Below, in pieces: positions 35,966-44,749 of a stretch of DNA of 64,000 nt. The notes under the pieces were generated by a model. That model did not search any database. It worked only from the letters and a program-made list of their open reading frames with translations, and was not told the DNA's origin. Every line of letters starts with the position of its first letter. The first letter of the stretch is position 1. The DNA lies in contig NZ_SCNL01000001.1 of assembly GCF_005502745.1 (NCBI RefSeq), positions 434,001 through 498,000 on the forward strand, written 5' to 3'. Both the position numbers and the translations under genes were made by a program. The stretch is from Sphingomonas sp. 3P27F8 (GTDB taxonomy: Bacteria > Pseudomonadota > Alphaproteobacteria > Sphingomonadales > Sphingomonadaceae).

Positions 35966-37845
35966 AGGTCGGGCAATTCTTGGTCGGCGCGCCCCCAGCC
36001 CGACAGCGCCTTCGATCCTGCACGTTTCACAAGCTCTGCCGCGTCGCCGATGTGGAAATGGTTGGGCGCGTGGATCGTCTCCATCTCCTTCCAGGTGATG
36101 GGCACGGCGACCGGCGCGTTCTCGCGAGCACGCACCCCATACGGCATCACCGCGGTCGCGCCGCGCTGGTTGCGCAGGTAGTCGACGAAGATGCGACCCT
36201 TTCGCTGGGCCTTGGGCAACGCGGCGGTGAAGTTGTCGGGATCGCTCTGCGCGACCGCCTGTGCCAACCGGTGCGCGAAGTCCTTCACTTCCGGCCACTC
36301 GGCCTTCGGCACCAGCGGGGCGATGACGTGGACGCCCTTGCCGCCGGTCACCATCGGAAAGGTCTCGAGCCCGATCGACTTCAGGATGTCGCGGAAGTGG
36401 AAGGCCGCCGTCCGCACCGCCTCGAAGTCCAATCCCACGTCGGGATCCAGGTCGAAGACCAGCCGATCCGCCTTCTCGACGTCCTCGATCCGTGAACCCC
36501 AGCCATGGAATTCGATCGTGCCCATCTGGACGCAGGTCAACAGACCGTCAGCGGTATCGATGAAGAGATACGGCTCCTCGTGGCCGTCCTTCTCCATGAT
36601 GCCGACGTGCTTGACCGTGTCGCCGAAGCTCCCGGCGTCGTGCTTCTGGAAGAAGCATTTCTTCGCGCGGCCCTGCGGACAGCGAACGAGGCTCATCGGC
36701 CGGCTGCCAACCCAAGGAAGCATGATCGGCGCGACGGCCGCGTAATAGTCGGCGAGCTGGCCCTTGGTGATGTTGGATTCCGGAAAGATCACGCGGTCGG
36801 GATTGGTCACCTTCACCTTCGAGACCGCCGGCGCGGCGATCTCGGCCACGGGCTGCTCGACCTCCAGCACCACCGCCTCCGACTTCTTGTCCGCACGCAG
36901 GCCCAGATAACTCGGGTGCCGCAGCGTCCCCTCGTTGGTCATCTCGGTGTAGGCGATCTCGGCGACCAGCTTGGGCTTCAGCCAATGCGCACCGCGAACC
37001 TCGGCGCGCGGCGCCTTCACGGTCGGCTTGTCCTGCTCGAGCGGCGCCATCGTCTCCATCAGGCGGACGATCTCGTCGTTGCCGAAGCCGGTGCCGACCT
37101 TGCCCGCGTAGCGCAGCATTCCATCCTCGTGCACGCCTAGGATCAGCGAGCGGAACAGCCGGGACTTGTCCGACGACGTCCAGCCGACGATGACGAATTC
37201 CTGCCGCTTGATGCACTTCGCCTTCAACCAGCCGCCGGACCGGGAGCCGATGTAGCGGCCGTCCGCCTTCTTCGAGATCACGCCCTCGAGTCCGGCGTCG
37301 CAGAACCCGTGCAGCAGCTTCTCGCCGTTGCCCTCGATGTGCTCGGAATACCGTATCCTGTGGCTGCCTTCGGGCAGGATGGCGCGCAGCCGCTCCTTGC
37401 GCTCGGTCAATGGCAGCCCGGTCAAATCCTCGCCGTCGAGTTCCAGCAAATCGAAGGCGATGAAGTCGATGCTGGCGGGCGCCCCCTTCAATGCGCCCTG
37501 CAGCGTCTGGAAGCTGGAGCGGCCCTGCTCGTCCATGACGACCGCCTCGCCATCGAGAAGGGCGGACCGAACCCCGAGCGCTGCCGCCTCGTCCACGATG
37601 CCCGCAAACTTCTCGGACCAGTCGAGGCCCGAGCGCGTGTAGGCGCGCGCCCTGCCGCCACCGACCGCGACGAGCAGCCGGTAGCCGTCATACTTCATCT
37701 CGTGAAGCCAGCGGTCGCCGGTGGGCACGGTGTCGACGAGCGTGGCAAGCTGGACCGGCTGGAAGGGCGGGGGGTCGAGCTTCCCCGCCGCCCTGCTCGA
37801 CGCAGCCCTCGAAACGCGCGGTTCTGTCTTGGTCCCTGCCATCAT
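35962..37845 (-). CDS. ligD: LigD-type DNA ligase/polymerase lacking the phosphoesterase domain
   Basis: About 627 residues. The ligase domain comes first (to about residue 310), with adenylation motif HEMKYDGYR, LDGEAVVMDE, GLEGVISKK and a full OB-fold. The LigD polymerase domain follows (about 340-627), with LVFDLDPD and GKGVHVIAPL. LigD proteins usually run PE-LIG-POL or LIG-POL-PE, about 800 or more residues; the 3'-phosphoesterase part is absent here. ATG 37845 has a weak GAG site; a GTG at 37881 is also possible. No Ku gene is in the window, though LigD normally works with Ku in end joining. Confidence 0.88.
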   Translation of the reverse strand: MMAGTKTEPRVSRAASSRAAGKLDPPPFQPVQLATLVDTVPTGDRWLHEMKYDGYRLLVAVGGGRARAYTRSGLDWSEKFAGIVDEAAALGVRSALLDGEAVVMDEQGRSSFQTLQGALKGAPASIDFIAFDLLELDGEDLTGLPLTERKERLRAILPEGSHRIRYSEHIEGNGEKLLHGFCDAGLEGVISKKADGRYIGSRSGGWLKAKCIKRQEFVIVGWTSSDKSRLFRSLILGVHEDGMLRYAGKVGTGFGNDEIVRLMETMAPLEQDKPTVKAPRAEVRGAHWLKPKLVAEIAYTEMTNEGTLRHPSYLGLRADKKSEAVVLEVEQPVAEIAAPAVSKVKVTNPDRVIFPESNITKGQLADYYAAVAPIMLPWVGSRPMSLVRCPQGRAKKCFFQKHDAGSFGDTVKHVGIMEKDGHEEPYLFIDTADGLLTCVQMGTIEFHGWGSRIEDVEKADRLVFDLDPDVGLDFEAVRTAAFHFRDILKSIGLETFPMVTGGKGVHVIAPLVPKAEWPEVKDFAHRLAQAVAQSDPDNFTAALPKAQRKGRIFVDYLRNQRGATAVMPYGVRARENAPVAVPITWKEMETIHAPNHFHIGDAAELVKRAGSKALSGWGRADQELPDL

Positions 37846-37955
37846 TGATAGACTCGCCGCGCCCGAGTCTCGTTCCGTCACCGGCGCCGCCTTAGGGAAT
37901 TGTTGGTTCGATCCGACGGTAGAAACGACTGATGTCGATCGAAGGGCAGAAGTCT

Positions 37956-38587
37956 ACTGATCGCCCACCGGCATGTCGAGGTGGTCGCCGAGGCCGACAA
38001 GCTGCTGCCGCTGATGGAAAAGAAACTCGGCCCGGACCACCGCCGCACACTGCAATTGTTGGCGGTGCGTGCGCAGTCGCTCGGTACGCTAGGTCGCTAT
38101 GCTGAAGTTGCCAAGGAGAGCGAGCGGGTGTGGCGGACGACTGCGGCCCATGAGGGGCCAGCGGCTTTTCAAGCCGCCGCGGGTCGCGCAGATACCGCGG
38201 AAACGCAACGCCGCGCCGGACTCTACGATGATGGGTGGCAAATGCTCGCAACGCGCTCGCCGTCGCGCGCGCGTCGCCCGGTCGGGAAACAGCACTCGCC
38301 CATGGCGATCCGGACTACTGTCGCCGATTGCCTCATATATTCGGGTCGTGCGGTCGAAGCGCACCGCCCGTGAACATCGATCGCAACAAGGTGGCTGAAC
38401 TGGTCGGCGATGCGGCGTGGGGTCCACGCTGGATCTTGCGCTCGCGCAAGTGCTGGTGGCCCAGAAGGATATGGTGGGAGCAAGTGCGCGATTATCCGCC
38501 GCGCGCTCCGGGCTCGGGAACAACGCCGATCCATTTCAAAAAAGTCTGATTGCGCGCGTTGCTAAGGCAATCGGACAATCGCTATAA
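37956..38587 (+). pseudogene. Decayed TPR protein (C-terminal part)
   Basis: Pieces in all three forward frames line up as one protein: HVEVVAEADKLLPLMEKKLGPDHRRTLQLLAVRAQSLGTLGRYAEVAKESERVW, then NARNALAVARASPGRETALAH, then NIDRNKVAELVGDAAWG, and finally LDLALAQVLVAQKDMVGASARLSAARSGLGNNADPFQKSL ending at TAA 38587. This is the tetratricopeptide tail of a large CadC-like or TPR-repeat regulator. At least three frameshifts separate the parts and the N-terminal domain is absent. Confidence 0.75.
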
Positions 38588-38899
38588 AGTCATCGTCTGA
38601 TGAGCGACCACTATGCGCCCTTAGCCGGTCGCTGGCGTCCTATTTCAACGTCCCAAAAGCAGCCGCCCCACCGCGGGTCAGCTATAAGGTGGGTCTGGCC
38701 GCATAGGCGACGAGTTCTATGTCCCGCCGGCAGCGTTCGATGCCGTCGCAAAGCTCGATCAATTCGGATTGAGTGATTTTCGTCGACTTCTTTTGGTCGG
38801 CGACGCTCTGCACACACAGGATATGCGGCTCACCTTTTGCAGGATCAGCGCTCACGCCAGCTAAGCCGTGTACAATTAGGTTCCCGGACTCCAACTTTG
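38588..38899. other. Stretch without a supported gene
   Basis: About 310 bases between two decayed genes. A minus-strand frame at 38682-38894 (SELIELCDGIERCRRDIELVAYAARPTL) has protein-like composition but no start signal or family and may be another fragment. I see nothing else. Confidence 0.35.
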
Positions 38900-39346
38900 G
38901 TCGCCCAGGCTATCGTCCCGATCGGCCGGCCTATCCTTCAAACGGACCTATCGTGGGCGGACGCCCGGTCGATCTAGGGCTGGTTTGTTTTGGCGACGGC
39001 TCGCGCAACGGGATCGGCAGCGGCACGACATGGACATGGAATGCGAAGCGCGATCGCTACGAATACGGCACGTACACCCAATCTACGACCGAGGTGTTCG
39101 ACACGTCTCTGATGGTCCAGATCTGGTCGGGCGGTGGCCGCATCCGCCTACCAAAACGGATGGTGGGATCTGTACGATGTCGCGGTCGGACCTGACCTGA
39201 TCACTGCCAGCTATCGACTGAACGGGTTGAACAAACCGCGTCTTCGCATCGATCGTCGTAGCGGCCGAATCAGCGTGCAGGGAACAGCGAGTTATGGGTT
39301 CCGCGGTACTTGCGACACGATCGGCAATGCGCCCAGACGCTTTTGA
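38900..39346 (+). pseudogene. Decayed exported hypothetical gene
   Basis: A first frame carries GGRPVDLGLVCFGDGSRNGIGSGTTWTWNAKRDRYEYGT and VFDTSLMVQIWSGGGRIRLPK. The continuation NGWWDLYDVAVGPDLITASYRLNGLNKPRLRIDRRSGRISVQG lies in the next frame. The switch is at about 39145-39165, where some residues also seem deleted. The domain is an all-beta protein that I recall from sphingomonads without a known role. The N-terminus is not recognisable. Confidence 0.55.
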
Positions 39347-39580
39347 CGGGCGCTGAATTACAAGGCTTCGACAGTCCGTTACACCCTTCGGCTGCTTTGC
39401 GCCCCAATCACGGTCGTTCAACCGATCCGTCCGAGATCCCACAAGCCGCCGTTCGTGCAAGCGAGAATCTGGCGGCCTAATCGAGTTTGTCCCCATACTG
39501 CGCGAACTTCCATTCTGATGGCTACTCAAAGGTTGCGACCTGATTGTGGGATTGTCTCGCTAAGGGAGCCTGTTGAACAG

Positions 39581-40948
39581 TCACAAGAGCGTGCCTTGCA
39601 AGATAACGAGCGCGACGCTGAAATAGATGACGAGTCCTGTGACATCGACCAGTGTCGCGACGAACGGCGCCGACGCGCTCGCCGGATCGAAGCCCAGGCG
39701 CTTGAGCAGGAAAGGCAGCATCGAACCAGCCAGCGAGCCGAAGGTGACGATGCCGATGAGGCCGACACCGACCGTCAGCCCGATCAGTTGCCAGTGCGGG
39801 CCATAATCGAAGATGCCAAGAACCTGCCACGCGGCGATGCGGATTATCCCGATGACGCCGAGACTGGCGCCGAGCGCGATGCCGACCGGCAGTTCGCGGA
39901 GCGCCACCCGCCACCAGTCGCGCAGGCGGATCTGGCCGAGCGCCAACGCGCGGATCAGCAGCGAGGTCGATTGTGAGCCGGAATTGCCCCCCGAACTCAT
40001 GATGAGCGGGATGAACAGCGTCAGCACCACCGCCCTGGCCAGTTCGTCCTCGAAATGCTGCATGGCGCTGGCGGTCAGCATCTCGCCGATGAACAGGGCG
40101 CCGAGCCAGCCGACCCGCTTGCGGTACATGCCGAGGAAGCCGGTGGTGAGATAGGGCTCGCTCGCGCCTTCGACGCCGCCGAACTTCTGCACGTCCTCGC
40201 TGCCTTCGGCGAGGATCGCGTCGATCACGTCGTCGACGGTGACGATGCCGAGCAGCTGATGCCGGTCATTGACCACCGGCACCGACAGCAAGTCATGGAT
40301 CGAGATCAGCCGGGCGACCTCCTCCTGGTCCATGTCCGCCTGAACGGTGATCGGCTCGCGATCGGGCGCGAGAGCGAGGATCGATTGCCGCGGCTCACCG
40401 GTGATGAGCTGGCGCAATGTCACCACCCGCAGCAGCGCGCGCGTCTCCGGATCAACGACGTGGATCGCATAGACCGTCTCGCGAGTGCGTTCGACCTCGC
40501 GGATATGGCGCAGCGTATCGGCCACCGTATAGGTCGCGGGCACGCTGACGAACTCGGTCGACATGATGGCGCCGGCCGTGCCTTCGGGATAGGCGAGCAG
40601 CCGCTTGAGCGGCCAGGCGCTGTCGAAATCGACGCGCGTGAGCAGTTCGGAGCGATCATCACCGTCCAGCTCGCGCAGTACATCGGCCGCGCGGTCGTCG
40701 GCCATGCCCTTCAGGATGTCACCGGCACGACCCTGCGGCAGGTCGAGCAGCAAGTCCCCGGCGCGGATCAGCTCCGGCCGGTCGAACACGTCTATCGCGC
40801 GTTCGAGGGGAAGATGGGCGAGCACCGCTGCGGCGGTGTCGGCATCTTCCTCGTTGAGACGGGTAACGATGTCGGCGGCGTGCGCGTCAAACAGATCGGC
40901 GAACAACGCCAGATCGACCGCGCCGGGCGCGGTGCGGGTATCTTCCAT
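39581..40948 (-). CDS. mgtE: Magnesium channel/transporter MgtE
   Basis: A 455-residue MgtE. The N-terminal superhelical domain (about 1-125) is followed by a CBS pair (about 130-250, with AIMSTEFVSVPATYTVADTL and LGIVTVDDVIDAI) and five membrane helices. PLIMSSGGNSGSQSTSLLIRALA is the conserved pore segment. It is a homodimeric Mg2+ channel gated by Mg2+ bound at the N/CBS domains. The upstream 276 bases contain one copy of a 28-bp palindromic element shared with the neighbouring two-component operon. Other Mg/Mn carriers in the window are at 2928, 10013 and 44746. Confidence 0.93.
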   Translation of the reverse strand: MEDTRTAPGAVDLALFADLFDAHAADIVTRLNEEDADTAAAVLAHLPLERAIDVFDRPELIRAGDLLLDLPQGRAGDILKGMADDRAADVLRELDGDDRSELLTRVDFDSAWPLKRLLAYPEGTAGAIMSTEFVSVPATYTVADTLRHIREVERTRETVYAIHVVDPETRALLRVVTLRQLITGEPRQSILALAPDREPITVQADMDQEEVARLISIHDLLSVPVVNDRHQLLGIVTVDDVIDAILAEGSEDVQKFGGVEGASEPYLTTGFLGMYRKRVGWLGALFIGEMLTASAMQHFEDELARAVVLTLFIPLIMSSGGNSGSQSTSLLIRALALGQIRLRDWWRVALRELPVGIALGASLGVIGIIRIAAWQVLGIFDYGPHWQLIGLTVGVGLIGIVTFGSLAGSMLPFLLKRLGFDPASASAPFVATLVDVTGLVIYFSVALVILQGTLL

Positions 40949-41166
40949 AATCTCACCTCTCGATCCGCCGTCACGGCGGATCGCGGGCGAGCTAACCCCT
41001 GCGGGTCAGGCCAGCGTCAGCCGTGACGGCAAGGACAATCGACTACTGTCGCTTGGCATGGGGTTGGGTTTCCTTAGCTCCGCACCACCGGACAGAGCTG
41101 GTCGGTGCGGCGCCGAAATGGCGAGAGCGCGCGCCGAGGTCAAGGCGACAGTCGCCAGCGACATTC

Positions 41167-41194
41167 ATGTATATCCCTGATATACCATCGTATA
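41167..41194 (+). promoter_or_regulatory. 28-bp palindromic element, copy 1 (upstream of mgtE)
   Basis: ATGTATAT-N3-TGATATAC-N4-GTATA. It contains GTATATC-CCT-GATATAC, a perfect 7-bp inverted repeat, overlapping GATATAC-CATC-GTATA. The same 21 fixed bases with the same spacing occur at 43011-43038 on the other strand. The sub-site ATATACCATCGTATAA resembles the A/T-rich boxes of FixJ-superfamily regulators such as TodT/StyR. It lies 219 bases before the mgtE start. Confidence 0.6.
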
Positions 41195-41224
41195 ACGCTG
41201 ATATGCTGTCGGCCCAGGCTGGTC

Positions 41225-41854
41225 TCACGCCGGCGGCAACTTCTCTGCCATCCTGACGAGCTCGGCCAACGATTGCGCGCGCATTTTGCGCATGATCTGT
41301 CCGCGCCGGACCTTCACCGTGATCTCGCTTAGGCCAAGAGACGCGGCGATCTGCTTGTTCAAGGCCCCGCCGACTACTTGCGCCATGATCTGCTTTTCCC
41401 TGGCATCGAGCGAGTCGTAGCGACGCTGCAAATCGTGGCGGACGGCTGCATGCGCGCGCCGGACGCGGTCCTGGCTGATGCCCTGTTGAATGGCGTCCAG
41501 CAGATCCTGCTCATGAAACGGTTTGGTCAGGAACTCGATCGCGCCGGCCTTCATCGCCCGTACCGATGTCTGGACATCGCCGTGGCCGGTGATGAAAATG
41601 ATCGGCAGAGTCTTATTCGAGCGGAGCGCTTCACGCTGGAATTCGAGGCCGCTCATGCCGGACATCCTGATATCGAGCACCAGACAGCCGGGACGCTCGG
41701 GCCGAGGCCAGGCGAGAAACGCTTCCGCTGACGCGAACATGCGCGTTTCCAGACCGACCGATTCCAGCAGGTCGCCAAGCGCATCGCGCACGGACGCGTC
41801 ATCGTCCACTACATAGACGAGAGGGACGTCCTCGGCAGCTTGCCCGTCAGTCAT
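41225..41854 (-). CDS. FixJ-family response regulator (receiver + LuxR-type HTH)
   Basis: A 209-residue regulator. The receiver domain has [18 protein letters not shown], phospho-acceptor Asp61 in [12 protein letters not shown], switch Thr in IFITGHGDV and Lys in FLTKPF. A linker leads to a LuxR-type helix-turn-helix ([43 protein letters not shown]). The domain order and FITGHGD segment are typical of FixJ/TodT/StyR regulators. The start ATG 41854 overlaps the kinase stop (ATGA), so it is the cognate partner. Confidence 0.9.
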   Translation of the reverse strand: MTDGQAAEDVPLVYVVDDDASVRDALGDLLESVGLETRMFASAEAFLAWPRPERPGCLVLDIRMSGMSGLEFQREALRSNKTLPIIFITGHGDVQTSVRAMKAGAIEFLTKPFHEQDLLDAIQQGISQDRVRRAHAAVRHDLQRRYDSLDAREKQIMAQVVGGALNKQIAASLGLSEITVKVRRGQIMRKMRAQSLAELVRMAEKLPPA

Positions 41855-42909
41855 GCGGCCGGCACCTCCAACAGCGGCAAACCGAACCTGACGCGTGCGC
41901 CGCTCGGCTGGTTCGGATCGAGCGAGATGAAGCCGCCATGAGCCTCGATGATCGATCGGCAGATGGTCAGCCCCATGCCGATCCCCGTTTCCTTGGTCGT
42001 CCAGAACGCTCCGAAAAGTTTCTCCTGGTCAAGCGTGGACAGTCCTCTCCCGCAGTCGGCGATGGTTACGACCGCATCGTCGCCGATCCGTTCGGACGAC
42101 AGCTTGATAAGACGGTGATCGCTTTGCCCGTCTTTGATCGCCTCGATCGCGTTAAGGAGCAGGTTTCCGAGCACTTGCTGGAGCTGAGTCTTGTCCGCCA
42201 GCGGATAAAGGCCATCCGTCAGATCAAGCCGCACCTCGATGTCCCTGCGGTCGAACTCCTGGCGCGCCAGCGAGAGCGTGTCGCGCAAGACCGCATTGAG
42301 GTCGACCGCGACTTTCTGCGGGGGTTCGCCGCGTGCGAGGCGGCGCAGATTGCCGACGATCGTACTGGCACGATTACCGTCAGCGACGATGCGCGAAAGC
42401 GCGGCTTGCGCTTTGTCGAGCCGTGGCGGCGTCTGCCCCAACCAGCGCAGGCCGGCGTTACCGCTGGCGACGATGGCGGCGAGAGGCTGGTTGACCTCGT
42501 GCGCGATCGATCCGGTCAGCGCGCCGAAACTTGTCAGCCGGGTCAAGCGACCAAGCTGAGCCCGGGCCTCGTGAATCGCAGTCTCGGCAGCAACGATCCG
42601 AAGGGCAAGGAAGGTCGTTATCGCGATCGCCGACACGCTGATCGCAAGATTGACGATTCCGGCACCGTGCTCGCCGAACCGGCTGAGCGTGAAACTGATC
42701 AGCGTCAAAGAGATGCAGACGATCGCCAGCCGGACCACGCCGCGGCGGCTCAGCACCTGGACCGCGAGCAGGATCGCCGCGACATAGAAGACCGCGGCGG
42801 CGATCTCGTAGCTCGTGATTGTGTCGACGATGAAGACGGCGACCAGCAGCCCGGCTAAAGCCACTAGCTTCAGACGCCGATTCCGTACTCCGCGAAGACT
42901 ATCCGGCAA
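41851..42909 (-). CDS. Membrane-bound sensor histidine kinase (FixL-like partner of the FixJ-type regulator)
   Basis: About 352 residues. Four hydrophobic helices (about 15-115, from [38 protein letters not shown]) lead into HisKA with phospho-acceptor His in [25 protein letters not shown]. The HATPase domain has [17 protein letters not shown] and [21 protein letters not shown] 42909 is proposed as start because GAGGGAG lies six bases upstream, and because the ATG at 43038 falls inside a palindromic element. With the ATG start it is 395 residues. The sensor lacks PAS/haem motifs, so the signal is probably perceived in the membrane. Confidence 0.85.
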   Translation of the reverse strand: MPDSLRGVRNRRLKLVALAGLLVAVFIVDTITSYEIAAAVFYVAAILLAVQVLSRRGVVRLAIVCISLTLISFTLSRFGEHGAGIVNLAISVSAIAITTFLALRIVAAETAIHEARAQLGRLTRLTSFGALTGSIAHEVNQPLAAIVASGNAGLRWLGQTPPRLDKAQAALSRIVADGNRASTIVGNLRRLARGEPPQKVAVDLNAVLRDTLSLARQEFDRRDIEVRLDLTDGLYPLADKTQLQQVLGNLLLNAIEAIKDGQSDHRLIKLSSERIGDDAVVTIADCGRGLSTLDQEKLFGAFWTTKETGIGMGLTICRSIIEAHGGFISLDPNQPSGARVRFGLPLLEVPAA

Positions 42910-43010
42910 TATTGCTCCCTCGTCCGCCAGGCGCGGCAGCTCGTGTGCATACCGGCGTTCGTATGGAATGATCGTAGAGCGTAGGACAAGCCGCGTCTCG
43001 GTCCCAAGAA

Positions 43011-43038
43011 TATACCTTCGTATATCAAATATATACAT
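43011..43038 (-). promoter_or_regulatory. 28-bp palindromic element, copy 2 (upstream of the two-component operon)
   Basis: On the minus strand, ATGTATAT-N3-TGATATAC-N4-GTATA, identical in its 21 fixed positions and spacing to the copy at 41167. It lies about 100 bases upstream of the proposed kinase start, a natural place for autoregulation by the FixJ-type regulator. Confidence 0.6.
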
Positions 43039-43127
43039 AGGTGCCGAGACGCCATTTCTCTTAGCGGATTGCTGCTGCCGCAGTTAAGACCTGTGAAGCT
43101 ATCGTTTCACCAAATCGGCCTTTTTGA

Positions 43128-43409
43128 ATGAACAGGATTGCTCGTCTGATCGGTAGTCCATTCGCTTTTGGCATAGGCCTTTTCCTTGTCATGGTCCTGC
43201 TCGGAATTGGCGGTGCATTCGGTTGGCACAGCCCCGTCTTCACCATCGCACGCCATACCATGGTGCTCGCGACAGGGTTGGGACTTCTTGTGATTCTTTG
43301 GTCGGGAAGAATGCGAGCCAGGCGCCTTGCCCGCAAGGTCGAGCAGCTTGGCCCGGTAAAACCGGGGCGCCGTCCGGCCTCGCGCGCCCAGCCTGGCGAT
43401 CGTGCGTGA
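43128..43409 (+). CDS. Small two-helix membrane protein
   Basis: A 93-residue protein with helices at about 10-32 and 42-60 and a basic tail. FAFGIGLFLVMVLLGIGGAFGWHSP recalls the first half of low-affinity iron permease-like proteins, but the rest is missing, so I do not assign it. Its TGA overlaps a GTG that can start the next gene, suggesting coupling with the MgtE-N/CBS and Nramp genes downstream. No clear ribosome site is seen before its ATG. Confidence 0.55.
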   Translation: MNRIARLIGSPFAFGIGLFLVMVLLGIGGAFGWHSPVFTIARHTMVLATGLGLLVILWSGRMRARRLARKVEQLGPVKPGRRPASRAQPGDRA

Positions 43410-44749
43410 GGCAGGCCGAGCGTGCCTCGCCACGCAACCATATCGGTCATTCCTCCCGGCGCGCGATTCCCGGAAGGAGGCCGCCGAGGGAACAGCGAGC
43501 CGACGCCACGCGGTTTAATGCCAGCGCTCTTGGAGGAATCGCGGTCGAGGGCCGGCACGGCAGCGGCGGGCGTCTCCGCGATCTGATCGCTGTCCCGGGT
43601 GAAGCGGGCGCCGCGCAGGTGCAGGCGGTCATAGTCCGATGTGACGGACGCAATGTCCGGATCGATGCGGCATCTTTCCTCGATCTACGGCCGGGCGGAC
43701 CTCTCGTCGTCGCGGTCGAGCCGATCGATCAGCCGCTGTTCGAGCGGCGAAGCGGCGAGTTTCTGATCCTCGCGGACCTGCTTGACGGGGAAGTGATCGA
43801 CCGGCCGGCGCAGCGGATCGTCCGGGTCAACGATGCCGTCATCGAATGGGACGGAACCTGCCTGACTTGCGCTGCGATCGATGCGAGCGCGGCTGGCCTC
43901 ATCCGGCGGCTCGTGCCTCGCGCCTTTGCCGATCGGTTCGAAGGTCACACCGTGGCATGGGACGAAATCGAACCGATGATCGAGCCACCACCCGGCATGG
44001 ATTTCGTGTTCAGCCATGCGGGCCTTCGGGAACTTCATCCCGCCGACATTGCGGCGCTGATGGATCATCTGCCGTACCGGCAAGGAGCGCGCATTCTGTG
44101 CGCGCTCGGGACCGAACTGGCCGCCGATACGCTCGAAGAGGTCGAACGGCTTCGTCAGCCGGAGTTCCTTGAATATCTGCCGCAGGACCGTGCGGTGGCG
44201 ATCCTCGACAGTATGGCGCCGGACGCCGCCGCCGACCTACTGGAGTCCGTGCCGCGCGACAAATCGGACAAGCTGATCTCGCTCCTGGAGCCGGAGACCT
44301 CGAGCGACATCAAGCTGCTGCTAAGCTATCCCCACAATTCGGCCGCCGGCTTGATGACGACGGATTTCGTCATGGCCCTCGATACCGAGACGGTCGAGGA
44401 AGCGATCGCCTATGTACGGGGGCAATTGCGTCGCCCGCACCTCGTTTATTACGTCTATATCGTCGACGATCCGCAAGCCCGCAGGCTGCAGGGGGTCATG
44501 TCGCTTCGGGACTTGCTGTTGGCCGAGCCGGAGATGCGGCTGTGCGATTGCATGAGCTCGACGGTTCACACCACGCGTCCCGAGGAGCATTGCAAGGAGG
44601 TCGCGAGGATCATGGGTGAGTACAACCTCCTCGCCTTGCCGGTGATCGACGAGCTCGGCCGGATGCTGGGTCTGGTGACCGCCGACGATGTTCTCGACCT
44701 GATGCTACCCGAATCCATGCGCCGGCACCTGCCGCGGCTGTTCAGTTGA
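43406..44749 (+). CDS. Soluble MgtE-N/CBS-domain protein coupled to Nramp
   Basis: About 447 residues and no membrane helix. The N-terminal part has PRC-barrel-like strands (LRDLIAVPGEAGAAQVQAVIVRCDGR). An MgtE N-domain superhelix follows (LHPADIAALMDHLPYRQGARILCAL through LLESVPRDKSDKLISLLEP), then a CBS pair (GLMTTDFVMALDTETVEEAI and ALPVIDELGRMLGLVTADDVLDLM). It is the regulatory half of an MgtE without the channel. The GTG at 43406 overlaps the upstream stop; there is no better start in frame. The stop overlaps the Nramp start (ATGA), so it probably senses metal or nucleotide for that carrier. Confidence 0.82.
   Translation: MRQAERASPRNHIGHSSRRAIPGRRPPREQRADATRFNASALGGIAVEGRHGSGGRLRDLIAVPGEAGAAQVQAVIVRCDGRNVRIDAASFLDLRPGGPLVVAVEPIDQPLFERRSGEFLILADLLDGEVIDRPAQRIVRVNDAVIEWDGTCLTCAAIDASAAGLIRRLVPRAFADRFEGHTVAWDEIEPMIEPPPGMDFVFSHAGLRELHPADIAALMDHLPYRQGARILCALGTELAADTLEEVERLRQPEFLEYLPQDRAVAILDSMAPDAAADLLESVPRDKSDKLISLLEPETSSDIKLLLSYPHNSAAGLMTTDFVMALDTETVEEAIAYVRGQLRRPHLVYYVYIVDDPQARRLQGVMSLRDLLLAEPEMRLCDCMSSTVHTTRPEEHCKEVARIMGEYNLLALPVIDELGRMLGLVTADDVLDLMLPESMRRHLPRLFS

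Noticed and set aside
39813..41180. Plus-strand frames opposite mgtE
   Set aside because: Antisense shadows of a clearly conserved MgtE protein.
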